A stretch of DNA of 64,000 nt from an uncultured Parabacteroides sp. (lineage in GTDB: Bacteria; Bacteroidota; Bacteroidia; Bacteroidales; Tannerellaceae): positions 19,615-83,614 of the forward strand of contig NZ_CAJJWO010000018.1 in the NCBI RefSeq assembly GCF_905196875.1, written 5' to 3'. This document shows, one piece after another, positions 1-9,600 of this stretch. The position numbers and the translations under genes were made by a program. The notes under the pieces are model-generated. The model was not told the origin of the DNA and ran no database searches. It saw nothing but the letters and a program-made list of their open reading frames with translations. How positions within the stretch are numbered: position 1 is the first letter of the stretch; every line of letters begins with the position of its first letter.

Positions 1-72
1 ACAAACGTAACGAAAAGAAACGGATAAAACAATCAACCTTCCCAATAAATAACGAAATTGAAACAAAATACC

Positions 73-80
73 TACCTTTG
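73..80 (+). promoter_or_regulatory. -7 box of the hisS promoter
   Basis: TACCTTTG matches the Bacteroidetes -7 consensus TAnnTTTG exactly. Transcription should begin about seven bases downstream, near 87. That rules out the in-frame TTG at 58 as a start and supports the ATG at 148. Confidence 0.75.
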
Positions 81-147
81 CATTCCGAATAATAACATAA
101 TAGATAAAAGTCGGTTAGCTCCGACGATAAAGAAGAGCAAACAGTAT

Positions 148-1503
148 ATGCAGAAGCCATCTATACCAAAAGGTACAAGAGATTTTTCGCCCGAAGAAAT
201 GGCGAAACGTAATTATATATTCAACACGATTCGCGAAGTATATCATCTGTACGGATTTCAACAAATAGAAACTCCGGCCATGGAGAACCTGTCGACTCTG
301 ATGGGCAAGTATGGTGAAGAAGGTGACAAGCTGCTTTTCAAGATATTAAACTCCGGCGATTGCTTCTCCGGCATTACCGACGAAGAACTGGCCGAACGTA
401 ATGCCGTAAAGTTCGGTGTGAAGGCCTGCGAGAAAGGCCTGCGTTACGACCTGACCGTTCCCTTTGCCCGCTACGTGGTGCAGCACCGCAACGATATAAC
501 ATTCCCTTTCAAACGCTATCAGATACAACCTGTATGGCGTGCCGACCGTCCGCAGAAAGGGCGTTACCGTGAGTTCTATCAGTGTGATGGCGACGTGGTA
601 GGTTCCGACTCGCTGGTCAATGAAGTGGAACTGATCCAGATCATGGATGAGGTATTCCGTCGTTTCGGTATCCGCGTCTGCATCAAGATGAACAACCGTA
701 AGATATTATCCGGTATTGCCGAAATCATTGGTGAAGCAGATAAGATCGTCGATATTACCGTAGCTATCGATAAACTGGACAAGATCGGCCTGGATAACGT
801 AAACGAAGAACTTCGCAGCAAAGGCCTTTCTGAAGAGGCAATTGCCCGTCTGCAACCGATCATCATGCTGTCGGGAACCAACCGCGAAAAGCTGGCAGTT
901 CTGAAAGAACAGCTGTCTACCTCGGAGATTGCTGTGAAAGGTATCGAAGAAATGACCTTCATCCTCGACCGTATCGACCTGTTGCCTATGCATTCCGAAC
1001 TGGAACTCGACCTGACCCTGGCACGCGGACTGAACTATTACACCGGAGCTATCTTCGAAGTAAAAGCACTGGATGTTCAGATCGGAAGTATCACCGGTGG
1101 CGGACGTTATGACAACCTGACCGGTGTATTTGGCATGGATGGCGTATCCGGCGTAGGTATCTCTTTCGGTGCAGACCGTATCTTCGACGTACTGAACCAG
1201 TTGGAACTTTATCCTGCCGACTCGTTATTGACAACACAACTACTGTTCGTCAACTTCGGAGAGAAAGAAGAGAGCTATCTGCTGCCTATCATCGCCAAAG
1301 TACGTGCCGCCGGTATCCGTACCGAACTCTTCCCGGAAGCAGCCAAGATGAAGAAGCAGATGGGATATGCCGATACGAAGAAGATCCCGTTTGTGGCTAT
1401 TGTTGGTGAAAATGAAATGAACGAAGGTAAGATAAACCTGAAGAATATGATCACAGGAGAACAAGTACCTGTGACCGTAGAAGAGCTGATCGCACAGTTC
1501 TAA
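148..1503 (+). CDS. hisS: Histidine--tRNA ligase (HisRS)
   Basis: Cytoplasmic class II aminoacyl-tRNA synthetase that charges tRNA-His with histidine using ATP. The 451-residue protein opens with PSIPKGTRDFSPEE, the usual HisRS N-terminus. It has the class II motif 2 arginine region (WRADRPQKGRYREFYQ), the histidine-binding signature GLNYYTGAIFEV, the motif 3 segment GVGISFGADR and a C-terminal anticodon-binding domain. The frame is open upstream to a TTG at 58, but that codon lies before the predicted transcription start, so ATG 148 is preferred. It appears monocistronic: a hairpin follows within 30 bases of the stop. Identification is secure. Confidence 0.97.
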   Translation: MQKPSIPKGTRDFSPEEMAKRNYIFNTIREVYHLYGFQQIETPAMENLSTLMGKYGEEGDKLLFKILNSGDCFSGITDEELAERNAVKFGVKACEKGLRYDLTVPFARYVVQHRNDITFPFKRYQIQPVWRADRPQKGRYREFYQCDGDVVGSDSLVNEVELIQIMDEVFRRFGIRVCIKMNNRKILSGIAEIIGEADKIVDITVAIDKLDKIGLDNVNEELRSKGLSEEAIARLQPIIMLSGTNREKLAVLKEQLSTSEIAVKGIEEMTFILDRIDLLPMHSELELDLTLARGLNYYTGAIFEVKALDVQIGSITGGGRYDNLTGVFGMDGVSGVGISFGADRIFDVLNQLELYPADSLLTTQLLFVNFGEKEESYLLPIIAKVRAAGIRTELFPEAAKMKKQMGYADTKKIPFVAIVGENEMNEGKINLKNMITGEQVPVTVEELIAQF

Positions 1504-1526
1504 CCTGATTCAGAAAACTAACAAAT

Positions 1527-1567
1527 ACAACGACTTCTCCTGCTCAAAGAGAAGTCGTTGTCCTTTA
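1527..1567 (+). terminator. Hairpin after hisS
   Basis: A 13-bp perfect stem (1527-1539 with 1549-1561) and a 9-base loop are followed by a short T-rich tract. It can end the hisS transcript. It also finishes only 18 bases before the next ATG, so in a read-through transcript it would sit in the translation-initiation region of the GH30 gene. Confidence 0.75.
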
Positions 1568-1579
1568 TATTTAAGCCTT

Positions 1580-3010
1580 ATGAAGACATCTTGTTTAATT
1601 TTCGCAATTACTTTATTCATTTCTTCCTGCTCTTTCCAACCAAGAGCTTCCTGGGTGACAACCACTGAAAGCGAACCGTGGCAGGAACAATCCGACCTCG
1701 TTTCTGCTTCTCCCGATACCATTCCTGAGATCGACGCAATAATCCATACCCGTAAGAAACAACAGAAGATAGACGGCTTCGGCGCCTGTTTCAACGAACT
1801 GGGCTGGATCTCTTTGAGCAAACTCGACCCAATCGTAAGGGAAGAAATCATGGAAGAGCTCTTTTTCCCCGAGATAGGAGCGAACCTCACCATCTGCCGT
1901 ATGCCGGTAGGAGCCAACGACTTCTCCCGCGACTGGTATTCCTATAATGAGACGGATGGCGACTTCGAAATGAAGTATTTCACCATTGCCAACGACCAGC
2001 AAACGTTGATCCCGTTTATCAAGAGTGCGCAGAAATACAATTCAGACCTGCGTATCTGGGCTTCCCCCTGGTGCCCGCCATCCTGGATGAAATACAATAA
2101 ACATTACGCCTCTGCCTATACCGGCGAGAACTTTAACGAGAAATACCGCAACGGGCTCCCGGCCGATAAAGTCGGTTACGAAGGTACGGATATGTTTATC
2201 CAGGACTCTCTCTACCTGCAAGCCTACGCCTTGTATTTCTCTAAATTCATCGAAGCCTACCGCGAACAAGGTATCGACATCTTTGCCGTTATGCCGCAGA
2301 ACGAATTTAACTCGGCACAAATATTTCCCAGCTGTTGCTGGACGTCTGCCTCTTTGGCAAACTTTATCGGCCGTTATCTCGGCCCGGCGATGAAAGAGCA
2401 GGACGTAAAAGTAATGTTCGGAACAATGGAACGTGCCAACGAAGCCCTGGTCGATACCATCCTGACCGATCCGGCAAGCAGCAAGTATATCAGCGGTGTC
2501 GGTTTTCAATGGGCAGGGAAAGGTGCAATCAAAGGTATACACGAACGTTATCCCGATATGAAGCTCTACCAGACCGAGCAGGAATGCGGTGATGGGCAAA
2601 ACGACTGGAGCGGAGCCGTCTATTCCTGGAACCTGATGCGTCATTACCTCGATAACGGAGCTTCGGCTTATATGTATTGGAATATTTCGCTGGATAAAGG
2701 CGGTATCAGTCGGTGGGGATGGGCGCAAAACTCTCTGGTGGTTGTCGATCCCGATACGAAGACTTTCCGCTTCACTCCCGAATATTATGTCATGAAACAC
2801 CTGAGCCACTACGTACAGCCCGGCGCTCGTAAACTCGAAACTTCCGGTCTTTTCGCTAACCTTCTGGCCTTTATCAACCCCGATAAAAGCATCGTAGTCG
2901 CTTTGGCTAACGAAGGAAACGACGACCGGCAGGTGTCTGTCGAAATAGATGGCCGCGTGTATCAACCTGTATTACCGGCACATTCCATTTCCACTCTCCT
3001 GATAGACTAA
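1580..3010 (+). CDS. Glycoside hydrolase family 30 lipoprotein (glucosylceramidase-like)
   Basis: Predicted retaining glycosidase of family GH30, whose members act as beta-glucosidases, beta-1,6-glucanases, xylanases or glucosylceramidases. Of the 476 residues, the first 17 form a lipoprotein signal with lipobox ISSC (Cys17), so the enzyme is probably attached to the outer membrane. The KIDGFGACFNELGW segment is the usual GH30 opening. Glu242 in MPQNEFN is the likely acid/base, and Glu333 in LYQTEQE the likely nucleophile, both in the expected (beta/alpha)8 positions. A small C-terminal beta domain follows. It stands alone between hisS and groES and no promoter could be identified, so its regulation is unclear. 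Substrate cannot be read from sequence; beta-1,6-glucan or glucosylceramide are the family options. Confidence 0.88.
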   Translation: MKTSCLIFAITLFISSCSFQPRASWVTTTESEPWQEQSDLVSASPDTIPEIDAIIHTRKKQQKIDGFGACFNELGWISLSKLDPIVREEIMEELFFPEIGANLTICRMPVGANDFSRDWYSYNETDGDFEMKYFTIANDQQTLIPFIKSAQKYNSDLRIWASPWCPPSWMKYNKHYASAYTGENFNEKYRNGLPADKVGYEGTDMFIQDSLYLQAYALYFSKFIEAYREQGIDIFAVMPQNEFNSAQIFPSCCWTSASLANFIGRYLGPAMKEQDVKVMFGTMERANEALVDTILTDPASSKYISGVGFQWAGKGAIKGIHERYPDMKLYQTEQECGDGQNDWSGAVYSWNLMRHYLDNGASAYMYWNISLDKGGISRWGWAQNSLVVVDPDTKTFRFTPEYYVMKHLSHYVQPGARKLETSGLFANLLAFINPDKSIVVALANEGNDDRQVSVEIDGRVYQPVLPAHSISTLLID

Positions 3011-3403
3011 CCGGTAGCCTACTATATATTAATGTAAGGGACGTTAGAAACTAATTCTTTCCTCCCTTATTTTTTTGCTTTTGAGCATGGTCGAAATCAA
3101 TTTTGAGCTAGCTCAAAATTAAATTGAGGCATGCCCAAAAGAATAAAAATATAGCACTTAACAGTTAAAAGATAGTGACCTATGAACTACTTTACAGGCA
3201 CTTTTGTTCTAGTCGGGAAGCTGGTAAGGCGGAAAGGATAGTCATCCTGTCAGTCGTGTCGGCACGATAAACTGTCGGGTTATGCAAATTTGTCAGTCTT
3301 TTTCCTGCCAATTGTTTTGGCACAGATTTCGCATAGGAGTAAACGTGAATTAGAAATACACATATTATACATAATATTATTAACATTAAAAATATATCGA
3401 AAG
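3011..3403. other. 393-base intergenic region before groES
   Basis: There is no convincing gene here. The left half carries a nested inverted repeat (3078-3141). At 3306-3322 there is a small 6-bp inverted repeat (TGCCAA/TTGGCA). The 90 bases before groES are very AT-rich. I could not find a clean TAnnTTTG box, nor a CIRCE element of the kind that binds HrcA. Confidence 0.6.
3078..3141. repeat. Nested inverted repeats upstream of groESL
   Basis: An exact 22-bp palindrome at 3099-3120 (centre TGAGCTAGCTCA) sits inside a second inverted repeat whose 12-base arms are CTTTTGAGCATG (3078-3089) and CATGCCCAAAAG (3130-3141), with one mismatch. The arms share the TTTTGAGC core with the inner palindrome. 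It could be a terminator-like structure for the GH30 transcript or a protein-binding site for groESL control. The absence of a following T-run argues against a simple terminator. Confidence 0.7.
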
Positions 3404-3673
3404 ATGAACATTAGACCATTAGCAGACAGAGTGCTTATCAAGCCCGCTGCAGCAGAAGAAAAGACACTTGGCGGAATCATTATCCCGGATTCAGCAAAAG
3501 AAAAACCTTTAAAAGGTGAAGTTGTTGCCGTAGGTAACGGAACAAAAGATGAAGAAATGGTTGTTAAAGCAGGCGATACTGTACTGTACGGAAAGTATGC
3601 AGGAACAGAAATCGAACTGGATGGTGAGAAATATCTTATCATGCGTCAGTCTGATATCTTAGCTATTATCTAA
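3404..3673 (+). CDS. groS: Co-chaperonin GroES
   Basis: 89-residue co-chaperonin that caps the GroEL ring and encloses folding substrates. It begins MNIRPLADRVLIKP and contains the mobile-loop region (EEKTLGGIIIPDSAKEKP) and the closing segment SDILAII, all characteristic of GroES. The frame extends upstream, but the ATG at 3404 gives the family's usual length and N-terminus. It lies 33 bases before groEL, forming the standard two-gene operon. Heat or stress control is expected, but no recognised operator is visible apart from the inverted repeats about 260 bases upstream. Confidence 0.97.
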   Translation: MNIRPLADRVLIKPAAAEEKTLGGIIIPDSAKEKPLKGEVVAVGNGTKDEEMVVKAGDTVLYGKYAGTEIELDGEKYLIMRQSDILAII

Positions 3674-3706
3674 TTCATTAACGGACAATAAAAAAGTAAT
3701 ATAATC

Positions 3707-5347
3707 ATGGCAAAAGAAATTAAGTACGATATGGATGCCCGCGACCTTTTGAAGAAAGGTGTGGACGAACTGGCAAACGCAGTAAAAGTAACATTAGGCC
3801 CGAAAGGCCGTAACGTGATCATCGAAAAGAAATTCGGTGCTCCTCACATCACAAAAGACGGTGTAACGGTTGCTAAAGAAGTGGAACTGGCTTGCCCGTT
3901 CGAAAACATGGGTGCACAGTTGGTGAAGGAAGTAGCTTCCAAAACTAACGACAACGCTGGTGACGGTACGACTACTGCTACTGTATTGGCACAGTCTATC
4001 ATCGGTGTAGGTTTGAAGAACGTTACAGCAGGTGCTAACCCGATGGACCTGAAACGCGGTATCGACAAAGCCGTTGCCAAAGTGGTTGAAAAGATCGCTG
4101 ACCAGGCTGAAGAAGTAGGCGACCAGTTCGAAAAGATCGAACACGTAGCTAAGATCTCTGCCAACGGTGACGAAACAATCGGTAAACTGATTGCTGAAGC
4201 TATGCAGAAAGTGAAGAAAGAAGGCGTTATCACAGTGGAAGAAGCAAAAGGTACTGAAACTACAGTTGACGTAGTAGAAGGTATGCAGTTCGACCGTGGT
4301 TACATCTCTCCGTACTTCGTAACAAATACGGAAAAGATGGAATGCGAGATGGAAAATCCGTATATCCTGATCTACGATAAGAAGATCTCTGTACTGAAAG
4401 ACCTGCTTCCTATCCTGGAACCGGCTGTTCAGAGCGGTCGTCCTCTGTTGATCATTGCAGAAGATATCGACAGCGAAGCGTTGGCTACATTGGTTGTAAA
4501 CCGTCTGCGTGGTTCTTTGAAGATCTGTGCTGTAAAGGCTCCGGGCTTCGGCGACCGTCGTAAAGCTATGTTGGAAGATATCGCTGTATTGACAGGCGGT
4601 GTTGTTATCTCTGAAGAAAAAGGCTTGAAGTTGGAAGGCGCTACAATGGATATGTTGGGTACTGCCGAAAAGATCACTGTAGACAAAGATACTACTATCA
4701 TTGTGAACGGTGCAGGCGACAAAGCTGCTATCCAGGCTCGTATCGGTCAGATCAAGACTCAGATCGAAAACACTACTTCTGATTACGATAAAGAAAAACT
4801 GCAGGAACGTCTGGCTAAGATGGCAGGTGGTGTAGCTGTTCTTTACGTAGGTGCTCCTTCTGAAGTGGAAATGAAAGAAAAGAAAGACCGTGTGGACGAC
4901 GCTTTGCATGCAACCCGTGCAGCTATCGAAGAAGGTACAGTTCCTGGTGGTGGTGTAGCTTACATCCGTGCTATCGAAGCATTGGAAGGCATGAAGGGCG
5001 AAAACGAAGACGAAACAACTGGTATCGAAATCGTTAAACGCGCTATCGAAGAACCGTTGCGTCAGATCGTTGCCAACGCAGGTAAGGAAGGTGCCGTTAT
5101 CGTTCAGAAAGTGAAAGAAGGTAAAGGCGACTTCGGTTACAATGCCCGTACGGACAAATATGAAAACCTGTGCGCTGTCGGTGTAATCGACCCGGCTAAG
5201 GTAACTCGCGTTGCTTTGGAAAATGCTGCCTCTATCGCTGGTATGTTCCTGACAACAGAATGCGTAATCGCTGAAAAGAAAGAAGAAGGTCCTGCTATGC
5301 CGCCGATGAACCCGGGTATGGGTGGCGGAATGGGTGGAATGATGTAA
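3707..5347 (+). CDS. groL: Chaperonin GroEL (Hsp60)
   Basis: 546-residue ATP-dependent chaperonin that forms the double heptameric ring and works with GroES. Diagnostic segments are the N-terminal KFGAPHITKDGVTVAKE, the nucleotide-binding DGTTTATVLAQ, the apical-domain KAPGFGDRRKAML, VPGGGVAYIRA, and the C-terminal Gly/Met tail ending MGGGMGGMM. It is the second gene of the groES-groEL operon and is followed by a strong terminator. Codon use is strongly biased, as expected for an abundant protein; this also keeps a long antisense frame open across it, which is not a gene. Confidence 0.98.
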   Translation: MAKEIKYDMDARDLLKKGVDELANAVKVTLGPKGRNVIIEKKFGAPHITKDGVTVAKEVELACPFENMGAQLVKEVASKTNDNAGDGTTTATVLAQSIIGVGLKNVTAGANPMDLKRGIDKAVAKVVEKIADQAEEVGDQFEKIEHVAKISANGDETIGKLIAEAMQKVKKEGVITVEEAKGTETTVDVVEGMQFDRGYISPYFVTNTEKMECEMENPYILIYDKKISVLKDLLPILEPAVQSGRPLLIIAEDIDSEALATLVVNRLRGSLKICAVKAPGFGDRRKAMLEDIAVLTGGVVISEEKGLKLEGATMDMLGTAEKITVDKDTTIIVNGAGDKAAIQARIGQIKTQIENTTSDYDKEKLQERLAKMAGGVAVLYVGAPSEVEMKEKKDRVDDALHATRAAIEEGTVPGGGVAYIRAIEALEGMKGENEDETTGIEIVKRAIEEPLRQIVANAGKEGAVIVQKVKEGKGDFGYNARTDKYENLCAVGVIDPAKVTRVALENAASIAGMFLTTECVIAEKKEEGPAMPPMNPGMGGGMGGMM

Positions 5348-5372
5348 TTCTTTCTCCTGAAAATAAAACACG

Positions 5373-5410
5373 AAACGGCTGCTTCCGAAAAAGGAAGTGG
5401 CCGTTTTTTT
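5373..5410 (+). terminator. Rho-independent terminator of groESL
   Basis: The stem AACGGC..CTTCC pairs with GGAAG..GCCGTT, with a small internal mismatch and an A-rich loop. A run of seven or more T follows. Confidence 0.88.
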
Positions 5411-5412
5411 AT

Positions 5413-5420
5413 TATATTTG
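5413..5420 (+). promoter_or_regulatory. -7 box of the AraC-type regulator gene
   Basis: TATATTTG fits TAnnTTTG exactly and begins just after the groEL terminator. Start of transcription near 5427 leaves a leader of about 20 bases before the GTG at 5449. Confidence 0.6.
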
Positions 5421-5448
5421 TCACGGTTTACATATATAATAATGTATA

Positions 5449-6351
5449 GTGATAAAGATTAAAGAAGGATTTAAGGGAGAGCGTTTTGTCTCTTTGCCGG
5501 ACGAATTGCTGAACGCTTATAGCCGCGAGCCGCTTATCGGAAATCTGTATGTCCGTAAGATCGGTTTCTTTCCCAGGGTAAAGTACCATTATGTACAAAA
5601 AGACCAGGGATGCAGCTATGCCATGCTTATCTATTGTATAGAAGGGGAGGGTTGGTATACGATTAACGGTAAGACTTATCCGGTGAAACAGAACCAGTAC
5701 ATTATTATACCTCCGAATGTTTCCTATTCTTTCGGTGCTTCCGAACACGATCCCTGGACTATTTACTGGGTTCATTTCATGGGAAAACTCAGCGGGGAGT
5801 TTCTGCCCTCTACTGCGGTGCCGGGAACAATCCTGCCGGGAGAGTATTCACGCCTGCAGGACAGGATACAATTATTCGAGGAGATATACAGCTGTTTTTC
5901 GATGGGATATATTAAAGAGTATATGGTTTACTCATCGATGTGCCTGTATATGTTCCTCACCTCTTTCTTGTATCTGGAACAGTATCGGTATATTAATTTG
6001 CCTAATCATAAGGAATACTCTTTTGCTTCCCGTGTGATCCATTATATGAGCGAGCGTATGGAACATAACCTCACTTTAGAGCAGTTGGCAGCCTATTTCA
6101 AGTATTCACCTTCTCATTTTTCGATGCTTTTCCAGAAAGAGACGGGCGTATCGCCCATCAGTTATTTTATCCGGCTGAAGATACAGAAGGCCTGTCAGTA
6201 TATCGTATTGACTAATCTGAAACTGAACGAGATATCTACAAAGCTGGGTTTTGAAGAGCCGGCTTATTTTTCGCGCACCTTTACAAAAGTAATGGGTATT
6301 TCTCCTTCCGATTACCGAAAGAAAGAGTCGGAGCATGGCAGAACACAATGA
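5449..6351 (+). CDS. AraC-family transcriptional regulator
   Basis: 300-residue one-component DNA-binding regulator. The N-terminal half (about residues 40-110) looks like an AraC-type cupin sensing domain, with the stretch GWYTINGKTYPVKQNQYIIIPP. The C-terminal 100 residues hold two helix-turn-helix units, including LEQLAAYFKYSPSHFSMLFQKETG and the second-HTH signature LGFEEPAYFSRTFTKVMGISPSDYR. The start is GTG; the nearby ATG at 5442 meets a stop after six codons. It has its own -7 box. Regulators of this subtype often sense sugars, but no sugar-use gene lies beside it and the target is unknown. Confidence 0.9.
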   Translation: MIKIKEGFKGERFVSLPDELLNAYSREPLIGNLYVRKIGFFPRVKYHYVQKDQGCSYAMLIYCIEGEGWYTINGKTYPVKQNQYIIIPPNVSYSFGASEHDPWTIYWVHFMGKLSGEFLPSTAVPGTILPGEYSRLQDRIQLFEEIYSCFSMGYIKEYMVYSSMCLYMFLTSFLYLEQYRYINLPNHKEYSFASRVIHYMSERMEHNLTLEQLAAYFKYSPSHFSMLFQKETGVSPISYFIRLKIQKACQYIVLTNLKLNEISTKLGFEEPAYFSRTFTKVMGISPSDYRKKESEHGRTQ

Positions 6352-6473
6352 GGCTGATTTACTATGTCCTTAAAACCGCATTATTTGTACGATTTAATCC
6401 AAGAATCGGATAAGAAAGCATGGTTAAAGGGAAAAAAATATAACAAAAAAATAGTGCAACTGAAAAAGATATG

Positions 6474-6481
6474 TATCTTTG
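6474..6481 (+). promoter_or_regulatory. -7 box for the large surface protein gene
   Basis: TATCTTTG is an exact TAnnTTTG match. It implies a 5' leader of about 120 AT-rich bases before ATG 6607, long for this genome and compatible with an mRNA-stabilising leader. Confidence 0.65.
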
Positions 6482-6606
6482 CAATACGATTTAGGTGCGA
6501 AGTATGCACAGATTAGAATGATAGAGATAAATCGTTAGAGCTTTATTTTATAGCAGCATAATATTATTTGAACTTTATATTTTATTACTAATTAAATTAT
6601 TTGATT

Positions 6607-9600
6607 ATGAACAAAAAGTTTTCTACTCTTCTTGTCGGCGCCCTGCTGACAACAAGTCTCGGAGCTTTCGCGCAAGGTACTACAACTGTGCATACCAATA
6701 CAAATGAGATTGGTCACGGTATTACTCTTCGCCCAACTGCAACAGCTAGCGCTACTATCGGTGCTGGTGTCAATCATTTTGATGCAGACAAATTGTATCA
6801 ATTGGCAGACGCAGATGGAAAAGTATTGATCCAGACTCGTAATTATCAAACAGGTGAATTGAATTTGAAGTTGGTGCCGGTAGCTAATGCTCCTATCAAT
6901 GCTTCTTTGTGGTCTATCAAAGTAACCAGCGACAACGTAAGTGGTGTCAGCTATACGATGACCAATAAGGAAACAAACCTGGAGTTGGTTTACGCACATG
7001 TTAATGCAACTAAGTTCGATGCGCCGACAGTTACTTCAACCGGTTATTCAACTACTTTCTCTATCCTGGAAGGATGTTTGACTAACTGGACTTGGTATTC
7101 TACGATTTCTCAGAATACTGATTTTGATTTCAAGCCTATTTATTCTTATTTTGCAAATCGTGACTCGGTTGTTGTTCTGCAGAAGAATGTAAATAACGAG
7201 ATCATTGCTGCAAAATATTCACACGTAGAAGCCGAAACGAATGTTCAGGCTATTACAGATGCTGTGAAATTGAAACCGGTTCTGGCTGGTGGTATTATCC
7301 TGACTGCCGATGACCTGAACAGAATGGTTGACTTCCAGTATGATGGTACATTCGGTATCGTTTCTGCCGTAGCTCCTAACACAGAAAGTCCGTTGCTGAC
7401 AGAAAAGTTCACTGCTGTAGAACTTAATGACACAGACTTCCCTGTTGTTGCAGCTGCAACAGCTGGTGACGGAACTATTAGAAAGCAGCTGGGGCTTAGC
7501 GATGTTCCTGGTCCAGGTGCTTTAGTAGCGGAAGAATTCGTATATTTAAAGAATGCAAAGGGTGAAGTTCTGTCTGTTGGTACAGAATTCTATTCAAGCT
7601 TGAGTAAGGAACTGCCTTTGGTTCTGTTGGAAGATGCTCCTACAAGAGTTGCTATTCCTGATGGAACAAACTTGACAGCAGCTACTTGGGAAGCTCGCAG
7701 CTTGTTTAGATTTACTTACTATCCTTCAAATGATAGTTTGTTTATCGAGCCGATGAATGCTTTGCCGAAGAATCCAGCAAGTAGCTTATGGCAGAATTCG
7801 GATATCGCGTTCAACTCTGTTTATAACGATTTGACGAAACTTCATACTAGCCCTGCTACAGTAGGTGCAGGCCTTCATACTGCAGAAAATGGCCAAGTAG
7901 CAGTTCGTATCGCTTATTTGACAGAAGGTAAAGCAGTTATCACTGCTAAGAACACTGAAACAGATGGTGGTATCGAACTTCCGGGTTCTCTTCAGACTAA
8001 GTTTACTTTCAAAGACAGAAACTTCGATTATTTGGTTCGTGCTAACGTGCCTCAGGGATTATATTTCTTGAAAGATGTAGCTACCGGTAAGAATGTGGTT
8101 GACAACTTTATCGGTCGTCTGATGCTGGATGCTGCTACAACTGCTCAGGATTACAATGATATGCCGGCTACTATGTGGGTTGTTAAGACTACTGGTTGCG
8201 GTGCTGTTCCTACAGTTGCTGTTTACAACCGTGAATATGCAGACGAAGTATTCGAAGGTCAGCTTTATCAGGATAAGACAGGTGTTTACTTCATCAATCA
8301 GGATTTCAACAATTTCAGATGGAAAGAACTTCAGCACGAAGATACTTATACATTCACTGCTGTAGAAGATAATGAAGCTAAAACAAGTCCTCGTCATGGT
8401 TACAAGCACTTGAAGACTGAAGATCTGCTTTATACTAAGTATTATCTGAACTATAACCTGTTCGCAAATCAGGATCTTTATCTGAATGTGACTGAAGATA
8501 AGAGCTTTGCTCCGACTCCGGGTCAGTCTACTACTTATGAATTGATCGAAGCGAAAGATGTTCCTGTGGAAGATCAGGTAGCTATCGATGTTCCGTTCGG
8601 TTACGGTGCAGAAATCGGTTTGCCACAGTTGGCTAGAACTGCTTATGTGCTGAAAGTAAGCGACAAGAACCTGATCGATAACGATAAAATATATGTATAT
8701 CTGGTAAGCCCGCAGGGTAAGACTCCTTACTACAAGGCTATGACTAAGGCTCAGGCTGAAGATAATGCTGCCGATAATCCTAAACTGGGTGTATTCTATC
8801 TGAAAGCTGACCAGGTGAAGGGTGACGAAATCTGCTATGTATTGGTAGATATCAACAGTGGTGCAGTTCTTGAATCTGATAATGGTTGGATGCAGGCACA
8901 TTGCGAAGACGGTGTTGGCGAAATGAGCTACCTGCCTTTGAACAACGTAGCTACTGAAAGAGCAACTGCATTTGCAGTTATCACTGACAACCGTCCGTTG
9001 TATATGGATCTGGGTGAAATCGGTAAGACTATCAATATGTTCCGTGCAAGAGGTACAGGTTCTGAATACCTGTTCGAAGACGCTAACAACCAGAGCGGAG
9101 CTCCGCAGGTAGTGAAAGACTTCGGTTACCTGGGCGTGACAGCTGAAAAGATCCAGCCGATAGGTAAGGAAAGCACAAAAGCTTTGTATGCAGACTATGT
9201 AGTAAGCTCTTCTGACCGTATGCCTCAGTATCTGTTCGTTGTACGTCCGGATTCTGTAAAAGACGGCAAATGGTGTGACGCTCACGGTTACAACCCGAAT
9301 TGCGAGCACGAAGTGGATTACAACGGTTACCTGGCCGGTAGCTTCCTGATCAACCTGACAGACTCTGTTCAGGGTAGCACGAACATGTTGAACAATCCTG
9401 ACGTTTACAAATGGCAGTCTTACACTCGCCTTGGTTTCGTAGAAGGTGTTCACCAGGTAGATGCAACAGGCGAATACCTGTATATCCTGAAGAACGGTAA
9501 GAAATTGGCAGACCTGAGAACTAAAGACGGCGTTCTTGATCCTCGCGACCTGTACAACGAAGCTATCTTCGAAAAGAAACCGGTAGACGGCTTACATAAG

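Noticed and set aside
58..147. Upstream TTG start for hisS giving 30 extra residues
   Set aside because: The TTG precedes the predicted transcription start after the -7 box at 73-80, and the extra residues have no counterpart in HisRS.
2042..2965. 307-codon minus-strand frame inside the GH30 gene
   Set aside because: Overlaps both catalytic motifs of a well-supported gene and has no recognisable content.
3011..3403. CIRCE heat-shock element before groES
   Set aside because: The expected TTAGCACTC-N9-GAGTGCTAA pattern is absent; only unrelated palindromes are present.
3794..5371. 525-codon open frame on the minus strand across groEL
   Set aside because: It is an antisense shadow caused by biased codons in groEL. 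The translation is rich in Phe, His, Ser and Cys without any domain, and the plus strand is a certain gene.
8059..9453. 464-codon minus-strand frame inside the surface protein gene
   Set aside because: Same artefact; composition is unlike a protein and there is no promoter or start context.
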